Below are positions 49,605 to 58,281 of a DNA stretch of 64,000 nucleotides, in pieces (position 1 is the stretch's first letter; each line of letters starts with the position of its first letter). This DNA is from Lacunisphaera limnophila (lineage in GTDB: Bacteria; Verrucomicrobiota; Verrucomicrobiia; Opitutales; Opitutaceae). The position numbers and the translations under genes were made by a program. Below the pieces are notes generated by a model. That model had not been told where the DNA came from. It did not search any database and saw only the letters and a program-made list of their open reading frames with translations. The stretch lies in NCBI RefSeq assembly GCF_001746835.1, contig NZ_CP016094.1:4107501-4171500 (forward strand), given 5' to 3'.

Positions 49605-50408
49605 ATGCCCCTCGTCTGCCCCCATTGCCGCGGAGTCCTGAGCCCGGCTGATCGCACTTACCGCTGCCCACAGGGCCACAGCTTCGATCTCGCCAAGGAA
49701 GGCTATCTTTCGCTGCTGCATGGACGGCAGAAGGGCGCGGGCCGGGGCGACACGCGGGACATGATCCTGGCGCGCGATCGCGTGCACCGGGCGGGGGTTT
49801 TTGACCCGCTGGTGGCGGCCCTGGCCGCCCTTCCGCTCGCGGCACCCCGCGCCCGTTTGCTGGAGCTGGGCTGCGGCGAGGGATTTTTCCTTGGTCATGT
49901 CGGCCGGTCGCATCAGTACGCCACCTCCTACGGCTTGGACCTCTCGGTCGACGCGGTGAAGCTCGCCGCCCGGACCCTGAAAACCGCCCGGATCCTGCGC
50001 GCCGACCTGCTTCACCCCCTGCCCTTCGCCGACGGCAGCCTCGATCTGGTGCAGTCGATCTTCGCCCCGCGGCCCCTCACGGAAATCACCCGCGTCCTCC
50101 GCCCCGGTGGCCAGGCCCTGTTCGTTTATCCCCAGGCCCATCACTGGGGCGAGCTTCGCGCCTTTTTGCCGTTGGCCGGCATCGGTGACGACAAGCTTCC
50201 CGCCGCCGATCTCGGCGGCTTCGTCCGCGCGGCTTCGCTGGAGGTCCGCGAATCCCGCGAGCTTCCGCACGCCCTGCTGGTGGACCTCGTGGCCATGTCC
50301 CCGTCGATCCACCGCCTGACCCGCGACGGCACGGATTGGCCCGGCCTCCTGCCCGCCCGCCTGACCGCCACGCTCTCGGTGCACGTGGCGTTGTTCACGA
50401 AGCCTTAG
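49605..50408 (+). CDS. RlmA-like 23S rRNA (guanine-N1)-methyltransferase
   Basis: This 267-residue protein has an N-terminal zinc ribbon (CPHCRG, then CPQGHSFDLAKEGYLSLL), which is the RlmA signature. The segment GRGDTRDMILARDRVHRAGVF is typical. The SAM-binding site is LLELGCGEGFFLGHV, followed by GLDLSVDAVKLAAR. RlmA-family enzymes methylate G745 or G748 in 23S rRNA helix 35. E. coli numbering cannot be assigned here. The next gene follows after a 65-base gap. Confidence 0.86.
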   Translation: MPLVCPHCRGVLSPADRTYRCPQGHSFDLAKEGYLSLLHGRQKGAGRGDTRDMILARDRVHRAGVFDPLVAALAALPLAAPRARLLELGCGEGFFLGHVGRSHQYATSYGLDLSVDAVKLAARTLKTARILRADLLHPLPFADGSLDLVQSIFAPRPLTEITRVLRPGGQALFVYPQAHHWGELRAFLPLAGIGDDKLPAADLGGFVRAASLEVRESRELPHALLVDLVAMSPSIHRLTRDGTDWPGLLPARLTATLSVHVALFTKP

Positions 50409-50473
50409 GTTTTGCGGACGCTCCGCCTCCGTCACCCTTGTCCTTCCGCGTCCCACGCCTAGCCCCTGAGGCC

Positions 50474-52375
50474 ATGAACGGAACTTCCTCGCGGGCATTC
50501 GCCGCGGTGATCGTGCTCGCCGTCCTGCTCGCCTGGTCGGGCGCGGGCCGCGGCCCGTTCGTCTTCGACGACCATGAGGCGATCGTCAACAACCCCACGA
50601 TCCGGGATTGGGGGTCGCTGCATTGGCTGTTCCCGCCGGCCACGGCCGGCGAGACGGTGAGCGGTCGTCCCGTCCTGAATTTCACCTTCGCGCTGAATCA
50701 CGCCCTCGGCGGACTCGATCCCCGCAGCTATCACCTCGTCAACCTCGGCATCCACGCGCTGGCGGCCTTGCTGGTTTTCGGCGTGGTGCGGCGCACCTTT
50801 CTCCGCCACCCGCCCGCGGGAGACATTACCTCAGCGGATACGCTGGCCGCCGCCGCAGCCCTCCTGTGGGCGGTGCACCCGTTGCAGACCGCCGCCGTGA
50901 CCTATGTCGCCCAGCGCGCGGAATCCCTCGCCGGCCTCTGGTTCCTGGCCTCGCTCTATGGGTTCATCCGCGCCGGCGAACCCGGTGCGTCCCGCGCCCG
51001 CTGGGGCACCGTGAGCGTGCTAGCCTGCCTGCTGGGTGTCGGCACCAAGGAAACCATCGTAGTCCTGCCTTTCGTCGCCGCGATCTGGGACCGCGCTTTC
51101 GCCGCCGGCTCTTGGCGGGAGGTTTGGAATCGGAACGGCCAGCTCCTCCTGCTGCTGGCCACGTGCTGGCTGCCCCTCGCGGGCCTCGTCCTCGCCCACG
51201 ACGGTCGCGGTGCCTCCGCTGGCTGGGCGACGACCGTGACCCCTTGGTCCTACCTGATCACTCAGGCGGCCGCGATCCCACACTACCTTCGCCTGATGGT
51301 CTGGCCGACGGCCCTCGTTTTCGACTACGGCACCCCGGTGGTGGGGGGCTTTACCGAGGTCTGGGGCCGGATGCTGGTCCTCGCTCTCGCTTTCGGCTTT
51401 TTCGTCTGGGCAATCTGGCGCGGCCGGTGGTGGGGTTTTCTCGGCCTGGCCTTTTTCGCGATGCTCGCCCCGAGTTCGAGCCTCGTGCCGGTGGCCACGC
51501 AGACGATGGCCGAGCACCGGGTTTACTTGGCGTTGTTGCCAGTTATCGTGGCCTTGCTGGTGGGCGTCCATCGGCTAATCAGGCGCTGGCCCCTGGCCCT
51601 GCGGGTCACCCTGATCGCCGCACTGGTCGGGGTGCTCGGCACCGCCACCTGGCAGCGCAACCGCACCTATCAATCTGCCCGCGCGCTTTGGCAGGATACG
51701 GCTGACCGCCGGCCCGACAACGCCCGCGCCTTCAACAATCTCGGCCAGGCCCTCGCCCTCGAGGGCCAGCCGGCCGCCGCAATCGCGGCCTACAACCGCG
51801 CGCTCGCCCTCGCCCCGGATCATGCCTTCGCCCACGGTAACCTCGGGGCGCTGCTGCTCGCTGCGGGCCGCCTCGCCGAGGCGCTCGCACACTTGACCCG
51901 AGCCGTCGCGCTCGACCCCGCCTTCACCAACGCCCGGTTCAACCTCGCCGATGGCCTCGCCCGCCAAGGCCGGCGCGACGAAGCCATCCTCCACCTGCGC
52001 ACCCTGCTGGCGCAGGATGCGACCGCCCTAGACGCCCGACTGAAGCTGGCCGGCCTCCTCCCCCCGGAAGAGGTCGAGGCAGCCCTGCGCGAGGCGGAGA
52101 AGCACTCACCCGGTTCGGCCGACGTGGCCTACGCGCTGGGGAGTTACCACGTGCAACGCCGCAACCTGTCCGCCGCCCTCCAGGCCTTCGCCCTCGCCGT
52201 CGAGCGCGACCCGAGCCACTGGGAGGCGCTGACGAATCTCGGCAACTGCCTGCTCATGGCCGGCCGGCCCACCGAGGCCATTGCCCGCTACGAAGCCGTC
52301 CTCCGCCTCCGCCCCGACGACCGACAGGTGCGCGAGAACCTCGCCCTTGCCCGGGAGCTGCAGCGGAAGCCGTAG
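50474..52375 (+). CDS. TMTC-like membrane protein with C-terminal TPR repeats
   Basis: This protein of about 633 residues has about ten N-terminal membrane segments (residues 1-390). They include FVFDDHEAIVNNPTIRDW, a first-loop Asp-Asp typical of GT-C/TMTC-like O-mannosyltransferase-related proteins, and AAALLWAVHPLQTAAVTYVA. The C-terminal 240 residues are TPR repeats (NARAFNNLGQALALEGQPAA onward), at least five copies. Such proteins are frequent in Verrucomicrobiota. A glycosyltransferase role is plausible but not shown. The stop codon lies in a hairpin shared with the convergent gene. Confidence 0.85.
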   Translation: MNGTSSRAFAAVIVLAVLLAWSGAGRGPFVFDDHEAIVNNPTIRDWGSLHWLFPPATAGETVSGRPVLNFTFALNHALGGLDPRSYHLVNLGIHALAALLVFGVVRRTFLRHPPAGDITSADTLAAAAALLWAVHPLQTAAVTYVAQRAESLAGLWFLASLYGFIRAGEPGASRARWGTVSVLACLLGVGTKETIVVLPFVAAIWDRAFAAGSWREVWNRNGQLLLLLATCWLPLAGLVLAHDGRGASAGWATTVTPWSYLITQAAAIPHYLRLMVWPTALVFDYGTPVVGGFTEVWGRMLVLALAFGFFVWAIWRGRWWGFLGLAFFAMLAPSSSLVPVATQTMAEHRVYLALLPVIVALLVGVHRLIRRWPLALRVTLIAALVGVLGTATWQRNRTYQSARALWQDTADRRPDNARAFNNLGQALALEGQPAAAIAAYNRALALAPDHAFAHGNLGALLLAAGRLAEALAHLTRAVALDPAFTNARFNLADGLARQGRRDEAILHLRTLLAQDATALDARLKLAGLLPPEEVEAALREAEKHSPGSADVAYALGSYHVQRRNLSAALQAFALAVERDPSHWEALTNLGNCLLMAGRPTEAIARYEAVLRLRPDDRQVRENLALARELQRKP

Positions 52376-52394
52376 CGCCCGCGATCAGGGCGCT
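52374..52394. terminator. Hairpin spanning both stop codons of convergent genes
   Basis: AGCGCCC pairs perfectly with GGGCGCT around a 7-base loop. It covers the end of the TMTC-like stop and the whole stop of the convergent secreted-protein gene. There is no T-run, so it may act as a bidirectional block or an mRNA 3' stabiliser. Confidence 0.45.
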
Positions 52395-53116
52395 GACACG
52401 AGCCTCGACCAGATTTCGTAAATGGGCTCGCCGCGGGAACTCCGTCCCTGGTGGTGCCAGTCCCCTTCCTGCACCTTCCCCTGGAAATCCAGCTTCGCTC
52501 CCACCCGGCTGGGGTCGCGCGAGAAAAACTCGATCGTCTCCGTGTAGACGCCATCCACAAAACCGTAACGGCCGCCGCCCGTGCCGGAGAATTCACCGGT
52601 CTCGATGTTCATCGCGACCCATTGGAAGCGGGAACCCGTCAGCACCTTCAGCGTCCGCCGCGCCGCCAGCGGCATGGCCTGGAACTGGCCGTCGCGCTGC
52701 CGGGCGCTGATGCGCCACACGCCGGTGAGATCACCCGGGCTCTCGCCGATCCGCTGCCAGACTTCCTCCTCGGCGTCGTCGAACCGCAGCCGGAGCTCCG
52801 TCCCGACCCGCTCCCCGACGAGGCCGACGGTCCGGCCAACCCGCGAGGGTTCCGCGGAATCAAAGTGGATCAAGGCCGTCGCGCCGGAGTCCGAGAATTC
52901 CACGGGCCCGCCGAGGGTCCGGTGAAACCGCGGGTTCGCCCGCTCGTAGGTCGTGTGGGTGAAATACCCGTCGACGATCAGCAACACGCGCTCCGTGTCC
53001 CCGTCCGTCCCCCGCCAGGCCCCGACCCAGGCGCCCCCGGCCGCCGCGGGATCGGCATGCCCGGACGTGAGCAGCAGGGCTGACAGCAACCACAGGAGTC
53101 GGCAGGCGCATTTCAT
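52385..53116 (-). CDS. Secreted hypothetical protein, lipocalin-like repeat
   Basis: This 243-residue exported protein has a signal peptide (MKCACRLLWLLSALLLTSGH). The mature part seems to hold two related beta domains. The first is AWVGAWRGTDGDTERVLLIV and the second is LTGVWRISARQRDGQFQAMP, leading into TLKVLTGSRFQWVAMNIETG. I recall similar FQWxAxNxETGEFxGTGGGxY stretches in exported proteins of Bacteroidota. No catalytic motif is visible. The start has the CCCACCATG context with no Shine-Dalgarno site. Confidence 0.75.
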   Translation of the reverse strand: MKCACRLLWLLSALLLTSGHADPAAAGGAWVGAWRGTDGDTERVLLIVDGYFTHTTYERANPRFHRTLGGPVEFSDSGATALIHFDSAEPSRVGRTVGLVGERVGTELRLRFDDAEEEVWQRIGESPGDLTGVWRISARQRDGQFQAMPLAARRTLKVLTGSRFQWVAMNIETGEFSGTGGGRYGFVDGVYTETIEFFSRDPSRVGAKLDFQGKVQEGDWHHQGRSSRGEPIYEIWSRLVSAP

Positions 53117-53186
53117 GGTGGGGACAGGCTGGCCGGAACCCTAACGATCGGCGCGGCGCTGGCAACTTTCTGCCGGCGGCCACCCC

Positions 53187-54263
53187 TCACGGCAACGGAC
53201 GCGGGGCCACCCCCTGCACGGTCATGACCACCGGCTGGATGGTGCCATCCGCGTTGAAATGCAGATGCTCCAGGGCGAGCTCACGGTGATTGCCATTCTC
53301 CGTGCCGAGCGGGCGGCGGTGATAGGCGATGTACCAGTCGTCGGTGCCAGGCAGGTTGAGAACCGAATGATGCCCGGCTCCGCGCGCCACCGTGTTGTCC
53401 TGTTCCAGAATCTTGCCCACCCGACGGAACGGCCCGAGGGGCGAAGGGCCCATGGCATAGGCGACGCAATAGTCCGGCCCGGTCCAGTCACCCTCGGACC
53501 ACATCAGGTAATACACGCCCCGGCGCTTCACCATGAACGAACCTTCGACATAGGCGGGGTCGGGCGTGATCTCCTTGTAGACCTCGCCGTCGGGAAAAGG
53601 GAGGAGGCTCAAAAGGTCCGGGGCCAGGCGCACGACATTGGCGTGCTTCCAGCCGCCGTAGTACAGATAGATTTCCCCGTCATCGTCCTTGAACACCATC
53701 TGGTCGATCGGTTGGGCCCCGTGATGAATCTGCCCGATCAGCGGGCGGCCCAGCGCATCGCGGTACGGACCGTGCGGGTGGTCGGCGACGGCCACGCCGA
53801 TGCCGCCCAGCTGGGTGTTGTCCTTGATGTCGTTGGCCCCGAAGAACAGGTAATAAGCCCCCTGATGCGCGATGACCGAAGGCGCCCAGACGGCATAGGC
53901 CGCCCAGGCGACATCCTTGATCTCGAGCACGAAGTCATGCCGCGTCCAGTGGACCAGGTCCTCCGACGAAAACGCGTCCAGGAAGGTCTGCGGCAGGAAC
54001 GGCGGATAGATGCCCTTGGCACGCTGCTGCGTCTGGCTCGGGGAGTATTCCGTGCGGCCGCGTGGCTCGCCGTGGTGGTCGGAGTACGTGGGAAACAGCC
54101 AGTAGCGCCCCTCGAAAATATGCATCTCCGGGTCGGCATACCAGCCCGGCACGACCGGATTTTCCGCCTGCGCCAAGCCGAAGCCGAGACACAGGGCGCA
54201 GGTGGCGATAAACGGGCAAAATAACCGGGTTGAATTCCGGCGGGGGCGTTGACCGTCACTCAT
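53187..54263 (-). CDS. Glycoside hydrolase family 43-like enzyme, exported
   Basis: This 358-residue protein has an N-terminal signal (PFIATCALCLGFGLAQA after a basic start) and a five-bladed beta-propeller. The general base Asp is in WYADPEMHIF and the general acid Glu in DPAYVEGSFMVKRRGVYYL. The pKa-tuning Asp is probably in PIDQMVFKDDDGEIYLYYGG. GH43 enzymes cleave arabinoxylan and similar plant polysaccharides. It is monocistronic, with no SusC/D-type partner, which fits a plant-glycan scavenger. Confidence 0.88.
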   Translation of the reverse strand: MSDGQRPRRNSTRLFCPFIATCALCLGFGLAQAENPVVPGWYADPEMHIFEGRYWLFPTYSDHHGEPRGRTEYSPSQTQQRAKGIYPPFLPQTFLDAFSSEDLVHWTRHDFVLEIKDVAWAAYAVWAPSVIAHQGAYYLFFGANDIKDNTQLGGIGVAVADHPHGPYRDALGRPLIGQIHHGAQPIDQMVFKDDDGEIYLYYGGWKHANVVRLAPDLLSLLPFPDGEVYKEITPDPAYVEGSFMVKRRGVYYLMWSEGDWTGPDYCVAYAMGPSPLGPFRRVGKILEQDNTVARGAGHHSVLNLPGTDDWYIAYHRRPLGTENGNHRELALEHLHFNADGTIQPVVMTVQGVAPRPLP

Positions 54264-54333
54264 TGCCAGTGTTGATGGCGAACCTCGCCAGCCCCGGCAA
54301 ACCCCATCCGCGAGGAATCGCGAAACGCGTGGA

Positions 54334-54750
54334 TCAAGCCGGCACCTGGCCCGCCGCGGGCGCCTTCTCCGGCGTGGCCGGCGCGTCCTTGAGCCAGCGC
54401 AGCGCCGGTTCCAGTTCGGTAAAGACCTGCATCTGCAGAGCGGGGTTTTGATTGATCAGCTGCATCATGCGCGCCATGCCGAAGGCCACCGGTTGATGGC
54501 ACACCGAGGCGATGCGGCACGAGTTGGGCACTTTGACCGACCGCAGCCTGTTCCCGTGAATGTGCATGGCATCAAAGCGCAGGGATGTGCTCGTGACCTC
54601 CTCAAAGGTGTGCAGGACGTTCGGGGCCCGGCCAATCTGCCGTCCGATCCGCGGCATTTCCGCGCTCAGGAATTCCAGGTCCTGATTGACGAGTTCCCCA
54701 TGCCAAACCACGTGCACGTACTCGGGCAATAGCTGGATGCGAATAGGCAT
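54334..54750 (-). CDS. Hypothetical protein with STAS/SpoIIAA-like pattern (138 aa)
   Basis: The protein starts MPIRIQLLPEYVHVVWHGEL; an ATG six codons upstream is an alternative. Alternating strands and helices such as LRFDAMHIHGNRLRSVKVPN and MARMMQLINQNPALQMQVFT give a pattern like STAS/SpoIIAA-type proteins of unknown function. I cannot assign it firmly. It is a single gene between the GH43 and RlmI-like genes. Confidence 0.6.
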   Translation of the reverse strand: MPIRIQLLPEYVHVVWHGELVNQDLEFLSAEMPRIGRQIGRAPNVLHTFEEVTSTSLRFDAMHIHGNRLRSVKVPNSCRIASVCHQPVAFGMARMMQLINQNPALQMQVFTELEPALRWLKDAPATPEKAPAAGQVPA

Positions 54751-54819
54751 GACAGGAACGGCTGCCATGAAGCTAAATCAATCGCCCAGCGTCGCAAGGG
54801 AATTGCGTTGAGCCCGCGC

Positions 54820-56091
54820 TCACACCACCCGCGCCCACAGCAGCTTGAGGTAACGGCTCTCGAGACAGTTCGAATACACCGGATGGTCCACGCCGGGACC
54901 GGTACGGTCGAAGATCTGCAAGCGGCGGCCGAGGCGGTGCACACCCTTGATCACGCAACCTTCGAAATCCTCCAGCGACACAAGGCCGGAGCACGAGCAG
55001 GTGACAAACAGTCCGCCAGGTTTCACGAGGCTGGCCGCGATGGTGTTCAGGTCGGCGTATTTCCGCATGCCCTCGGCGGCAAAGGCCGGATCGCGCGTCA
55101 TGACGAACTTCGGCGGGTCGCACAGCACGGCGTCAAACTGCTCGCCGTTCTTCTGCATCTGCCGCGCGTAAGCGAAGGCGTCGGTGTGCACCCACTTGAG
55201 CTTGTTCGGAGAAACTTGGTTCAGGTTCGCATTGCGCCGGCCCTGCGCGATGACCTTCTCGTCGAGGTCCACCGCCGTCACCTCGGCCGCGCCGCCGAGG
55301 ATGGCGTTGATGGAGAAACCGCCCGTGTAGCTGCACAGGTCGAGCACCCGCAGGTCCTTCACGAGCTGACCGAAGCGTTTCCGGTTGTCGCGCTGGTCGC
55401 AGAAGAAACCCGTCTTGTGCCCCTCGGCGAAATCCACCTCGTACTTCACGTCGCCCTCGCGGATCCGCACCTTGTCGGGGGCGGACGCGGTGATCTCCTT
55501 CATCTGCGAGGGCTTGATGCCCTCGAGGCTGCCGAGGTCGTGATCCACGTGCACGCGCACGTGCTTTGTGCCCAGCAGCTCGTGCAACAACGGCAGCCAT
55601 TTCGGCAGGCGCAGGAAGATGCCCAGCGAATACACGTCGCAATAGAGGGTGTCGGCGTACCGGTCGATCGTCAGGCCGCTCACACCATCGCCGTCGGAAT
55701 TGAGCACCCGGTAGGCGTTCGTGGTCGCGTCGAGCTTGAACATCTCCCGGCGCAAGGCCACGGCCCGGCGGATCGCCGTTTCGAAATACTCCTCGCCCAT
55801 CGGCTGGTCGGTGTGGACCACCACCCGCAGCGGCATCTTGGCCCGCGGATTGAAGAGCCCGATGCCCACGCGGTGGCCGAACTTGTCGTACACGTTGACC
55901 AGGTCGCCCGGCCGGGCGTCCCGCGACACCTCGCCGAGCATGCGCGGGAAGATGGCCGGCTGGAAGCTGACGAACTTCAGCTGCGCCCAGGGCTTCTGCC
56001 ACTGGGATTGGGGGATGGGATCGCCCTTCGGCGGGCGGATCGGGTCGATCGGGGCCTTCGGGTTTTCCAGTTCGGCGTCTTCGGCTTCCAT
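54820..56091 (-). CDS. RlmI-like rRNA (cytosine-C5)-methyltransferase
   Basis: This 423-residue enzyme has an N-terminal PUA domain (VSRDARPGDLVNVYDKFGHR), a central domain and a C-terminal SAM domain. TGFFCDQRDNRKRFGQLVKD is followed by VLDLCSYTGGFSINAILGGA, LCDPPKFVM and the catalytic-type SCSGLVS. The layout matches RlmI/RlmL, which act on 23S rRNA cytosines. The first 30 residues are a Pro-rich extension, and a later start is possible. Confidence 0.9.
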   Translation of the reverse strand: MEAEDAELENPKAPIDPIRPPKGDPIPQSQWQKPWAQLKFVSFQPAIFPRMLGEVSRDARPGDLVNVYDKFGHRVGIGLFNPRAKMPLRVVVHTDQPMGEEYFETAIRRAVALRREMFKLDATTNAYRVLNSDGDGVSGLTIDRYADTLYCDVYSLGIFLRLPKWLPLLHELLGTKHVRVHVDHDLGSLEGIKPSQMKEITASAPDKVRIREGDVKYEVDFAEGHKTGFFCDQRDNRKRFGQLVKDLRVLDLCSYTGGFSINAILGGAAEVTAVDLDEKVIAQGRRNANLNQVSPNKLKWVHTDAFAYARQMQKNGEQFDAVLCDPPKFVMTRDPAFAAEGMRKYADLNTIAASLVKPGGLFVTCSCSGLVSLEDFEGCVIKGVHRLGRRLQIFDRTGPGVDHPVYSNCLESRYLKLLWARVV

Positions 56092-56133
56092 TCAGCCCCT
56101 AGCAAGGCGGCCGGCCCGCCAAGGGCGAATCTT

Positions 56134-56152
56134 TTGTAGGGCGGGGTCGCCG
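56134..56152. repeat. REP-like half unit
   Basis: TTGTAGGGCGGGGTCGCCG occurs here singly and recurs as the two arms of the element at 58110-58218. It lies between two minus-strand genes. No inverted partner is seen nearby. Confidence 0.6.
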
Positions 56153-56214
56153 TACACCCCAAGGCGCCGGCCCGCCTGCTGCGCGACCGGCTTTGGCGAC
56201 CAAAGCAGCGCGCG

Positions 56215-56388
56215 TCAGCCGCGCGCTGTCTTGCCAAAAAGGAAGTACAAGATCGTCCCCAGGAACGGCAGGAGGATAATCACGATGATCCAGACCACCT
56301 TGTTCGGATTGTTGCCCTTGATGCAGTCCACCAGCGCGACAATCCAGAAGATGAAGAGGAGCACACCAATCAGGTAGTTCAGGTTCAT
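56215..56388 (-). CDS. PLDc_N-type small membrane protein
   Basis: This is a protein of about 57 residues with two membrane segments: NYLIGVLLFIFWIVALVDCI and KVVWIIVIILLPFLGTILYF. They are joined by NNPNK and end in a basic tail. This matches the phospholipase D-nuclease N-terminal domain found as a free-standing small protein. I chose the ATG at 56388, preceded by GAGGGAC. An ATG three codons earlier is equally possible. The function is unknown. Confidence 0.8.
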   Translation of the reverse strand: MNLNYLIGVLLFIFWIVALVDCIKGNNPNKVVWIIVIILLPFLGTILYFLFGKTARG

Positions 56389-56558
56389 GTCCCTCATCCT
56401 AGCGGGTTTCCCGGACCCGGGGGATGGGGCCAAACCCTACCCCTGCCAGCCGGATCAACTTTCCCCATTTTCCTGAATCCAAACCCCTGGCTGGCGACAC
56501 TCACCTTGGTACCGCCAATTCCATCGCCACTCAAACCTTCCCCGCCATCCTCGTTGCC

Positions 56559-56759
56559 ATGAAAAATCTCCTGCCCCCCGTCTTCGCCGTCGTCGTCAGC
56601 ACCGCGGGCACCGTCTGGGGTTGTCACGCTGCGGGCATGCCCGCCCCGGAAGTCACCCTCGCCGGCGCCCTCGCCTTCACGCTTTCATTCGGCGCCGCCT
56701 TCGTCGCCGTCCTGCTGGCGAGCCGGCCCCGCCGCCTGCCGCGGGATCTGGCCTCCTGA
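56559..56759 (+). CDS. Small membrane protein, first gene of the sigma-factor operon (66 aa)
   Basis: This 66-residue protein begins MKNLLPPVFAVVVSTAGTVW and has two hydrophobic stretches (about 5-28 and 35-56). It ends in a basic tail (SRPRRLPRDLAS). It is not recognised. It precedes the DUF6249-like gene by 32 bases on the same strand, and both are membrane proteins next to an ECF sigma factor. Confidence 0.6.
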   Translation: MKNLLPPVFAVVVSTAGTVWGCHAAGMPAPEVTLAGALAFTLSFGAAFVAVLLASRPRRLPRDLAS

Positions 56760-56791
56760 ATCATCCCTCGTCCCACCTCATCCTTCCTCTC

Positions 56792-57220
56792 ATGTCCTCC
56801 CTCATGCCCAACCTCCTGGCGGAAATTTCCGGCGGCCATCTCGTCGCCATCGCCGCCATCCTCGGCGGCCTCACGTTCACCATCCTGCTCATCATCTTCG
56901 GCCTCAAATTTGTCCAACGCCGGCAGGAACTGTGGCACGAGACCGCCCGCACCGCCCTCGAGAAGGGCCAGCCGCTGCCCCCTTTGCCGCCCGACATGCG
57001 CCACGAGCAACACCCGGAACAAAACAACGACTTCCGCGCCGGCCTGATCCTGGTCGCGACCGGCGCCGGCCTCTACCTCTTCTTCGTCACGTTTCTCCAT
57101 CCGCTCCGGTACGTCGCCGCCATCCCCGGCTTCATCGGCGTGGCCATGCTGCTCTACGCCATTTTCCACGCCCTCCTCGGACGCAAGGACAAGCCCGCTG
57201 ACCGCCCGCCCCAATCGTGA
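56792..57220 (+). CDS. DUF6249-like membrane protein
   Basis: The protein has 142 residues. An N-terminal membrane segment (LVAIAAILGGLTFTILLIIF) is followed by a charged linker with an HETARTALEKGQPLPPLPPD pattern. Two more membrane segments come at the C-terminus (LILVATGAGLYLFFVTFLHP and onward). This layout matches DUF6249-type proteins that sit beside ECF sigma factors. The TGA overlaps the GTG start of the sigma gene. It may be a membrane sensor or anti-sigma partner, which is inference. Confidence 0.7.
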   Translation: MSSLMPNLLAEISGGHLVAIAAILGGLTFTILLIIFGLKFVQRRQELWHETARTALEKGQPLPPLPPDMRHEQHPEQNNDFRAGLILVATGAGLYLFFVTFLHPLRYVAAIPGFIGVAMLLYAIFHALLGRKDKPADRPPQS

Positions 57221-57753
57221 CCGATCCGGAACTGATCGCCCGCGCGCTCGTCAGCGACGACCACGCCGCGTTCGGGGAACTGGTCCGCCGTCACCAATCC
57301 GCCGTGCGCCATTTCCTCCGGCACCTGTCCGGGGGTGATGCCGCGCTCGCCGACGATCTCGCGCAGGAAACCTTCGTCCAGGCCTGGCACGGCCTGGCGC
57401 GCTTCGGCGGCAATTCCAGTTTCTCGACCTGGCTGCTCGGCATCGCGCATAACCACTGGCGCAACGCGCGCCGCAAACAACGCACGGTACCGGTCGAGCC
57501 GGAACATCTCGACGCGCTGGAACCCGTGCCCTCATCCGCGCCGCTGAGCGATCTCCGTCACGACCTCGCCGGCGCGCTCCGTGGCCTCGCCCCCGAGGAA
57601 CAGACCGCGCTGCACCTCTGCTACCAACAGGGACTTTCCCACGCCGAAATCGCCACGGTCCTCGCCTGGCCCCTCGGCACCGTCAAAACCCATATCAACC
57701 GCGGCAAGGACAAGCTCCGCCCGCTTCTCGCCTCATGGAACCCCACGACCTGA
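57217..57753 (+). CDS. ECF-type RNA polymerase sigma factor
   Basis: This 178-residue sigma factor has region 2 at about 15-80 (HAAFGELVRRHQSAVRHFLR, DDLAQETFVQAWHGLARF, FSTWLLGIAHNHWRNARRKQ). Region 4 is at about 115-165 (LRGLAPEEQTALHLCYQQGL, then SHAEIATVLAWPLGTVKTHI). It starts with GTG overlapping the DUF6249-like stop, and its end overlaps the next gene by 19 bases. The four genes form a signalling operon. Confidence 0.92.
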   Translation: MTDPELIARALVSDDHAAFGELVRRHQSAVRHFLRHLSGGDAALADDLAQETFVQAWHGLARFGGNSSFSTWLLGIAHNHWRNARRKQRTVPVEPEHLDALEPVPSSAPLSDLRHDLAGALRGLAPEEQTALHLCYQQGLSHAEIATVLAWPLGTVKTHINRGKDKLRPLLASWNPTT

Positions 57754-58115
57754 ACTCCCCCCCGTCTGACGACGCGGCCCTCGAGACCTGGCTGCGCACC
57801 GGTGCGGCCCTGCCGCCCCTGCCCGACGCCGGTTTCTCCGGACGTGTGCTGACGGCCCTGCCGCGAACGCAAAAGTCGCGCCTGTCTCCGCGCCTGCTCG
57901 CAATCGCCATAGGCGCCGCCGCCGGCGCGGGACTCGCGGCCTTCAAGGCTCTCACGTCCGCGTCGGGTGACTTCGTTCCGCCGACGATAGCGTCCGACCT
58001 TTCCGCCGCCTTTGCGCAGCTGGCGGACCCCAGGCTGCACGTGGCGCTGGGCGTGACTGTCATCACGCTGGTGCTGGCCTTTTGGAACGACCTTCGGCGG
58101 CGGGTCAGATTGTAG
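57735..58115 (+). CDS. Putative anti-sigma or sigma-associated membrane protein
   Basis: The protein has 126 residues. The cytoplasmic N-terminus (DDAALETWLRTGAALPPLPD, then GFSGRVLTALP) resembles short anti-sigma-type N-termini. Two membrane segments follow (LLAIAIGAAAGAGLAAF near 55-72, then VALGVTVITLVLAFW). It has no HxxxCxxC zinc motif. Its start overlaps the sigma gene. The TAG stop is part of the following REP-like repeat. The anti-sigma role is inferred from operon position. Confidence 0.6.
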   Translation: MEPHDLNSPPSDDAALETWLRTGAALPPLPDAGFSGRVLTALPRTQKSRLSPRLLAIAIGAAAGAGLAAFKALTSASGDFVPPTIASDLSAAFAQLADPRLHVALGVTVITLVLAFWNDLRRRVRL

Positions 58116-58218
58116 GGCGGGGTCGCCGACGGAGGCTTGGCGGAGATGGCGAAGCAACCCCGCCTTCGTTAGAAGATCATGCCGCGACCGAGGCGGGGTT
58201 CGGCGACCCCGCCCTACA
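58110..58218. repeat. Nested REP/BIME-like inverted repeat element
   Basis: The outer arms TGTAGGGCGGGGTCGCCGA and its exact reverse complement are 19 bp long and about 70 bases apart. An inner pair (AACCCCGCCT / AGGCGGGGTT) is nested between them. It fills the gap between convergent genes and supplies the stop codon of the first. The outer arm recurs singly at 56134. Confidence 0.8.
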
Positions 58219-58281
58219 GCCAAACAAAAGGCCGGTCCGCGAGGACCGGCCTTGAAATGAACCGCCGCGAATTGGCGCGCC

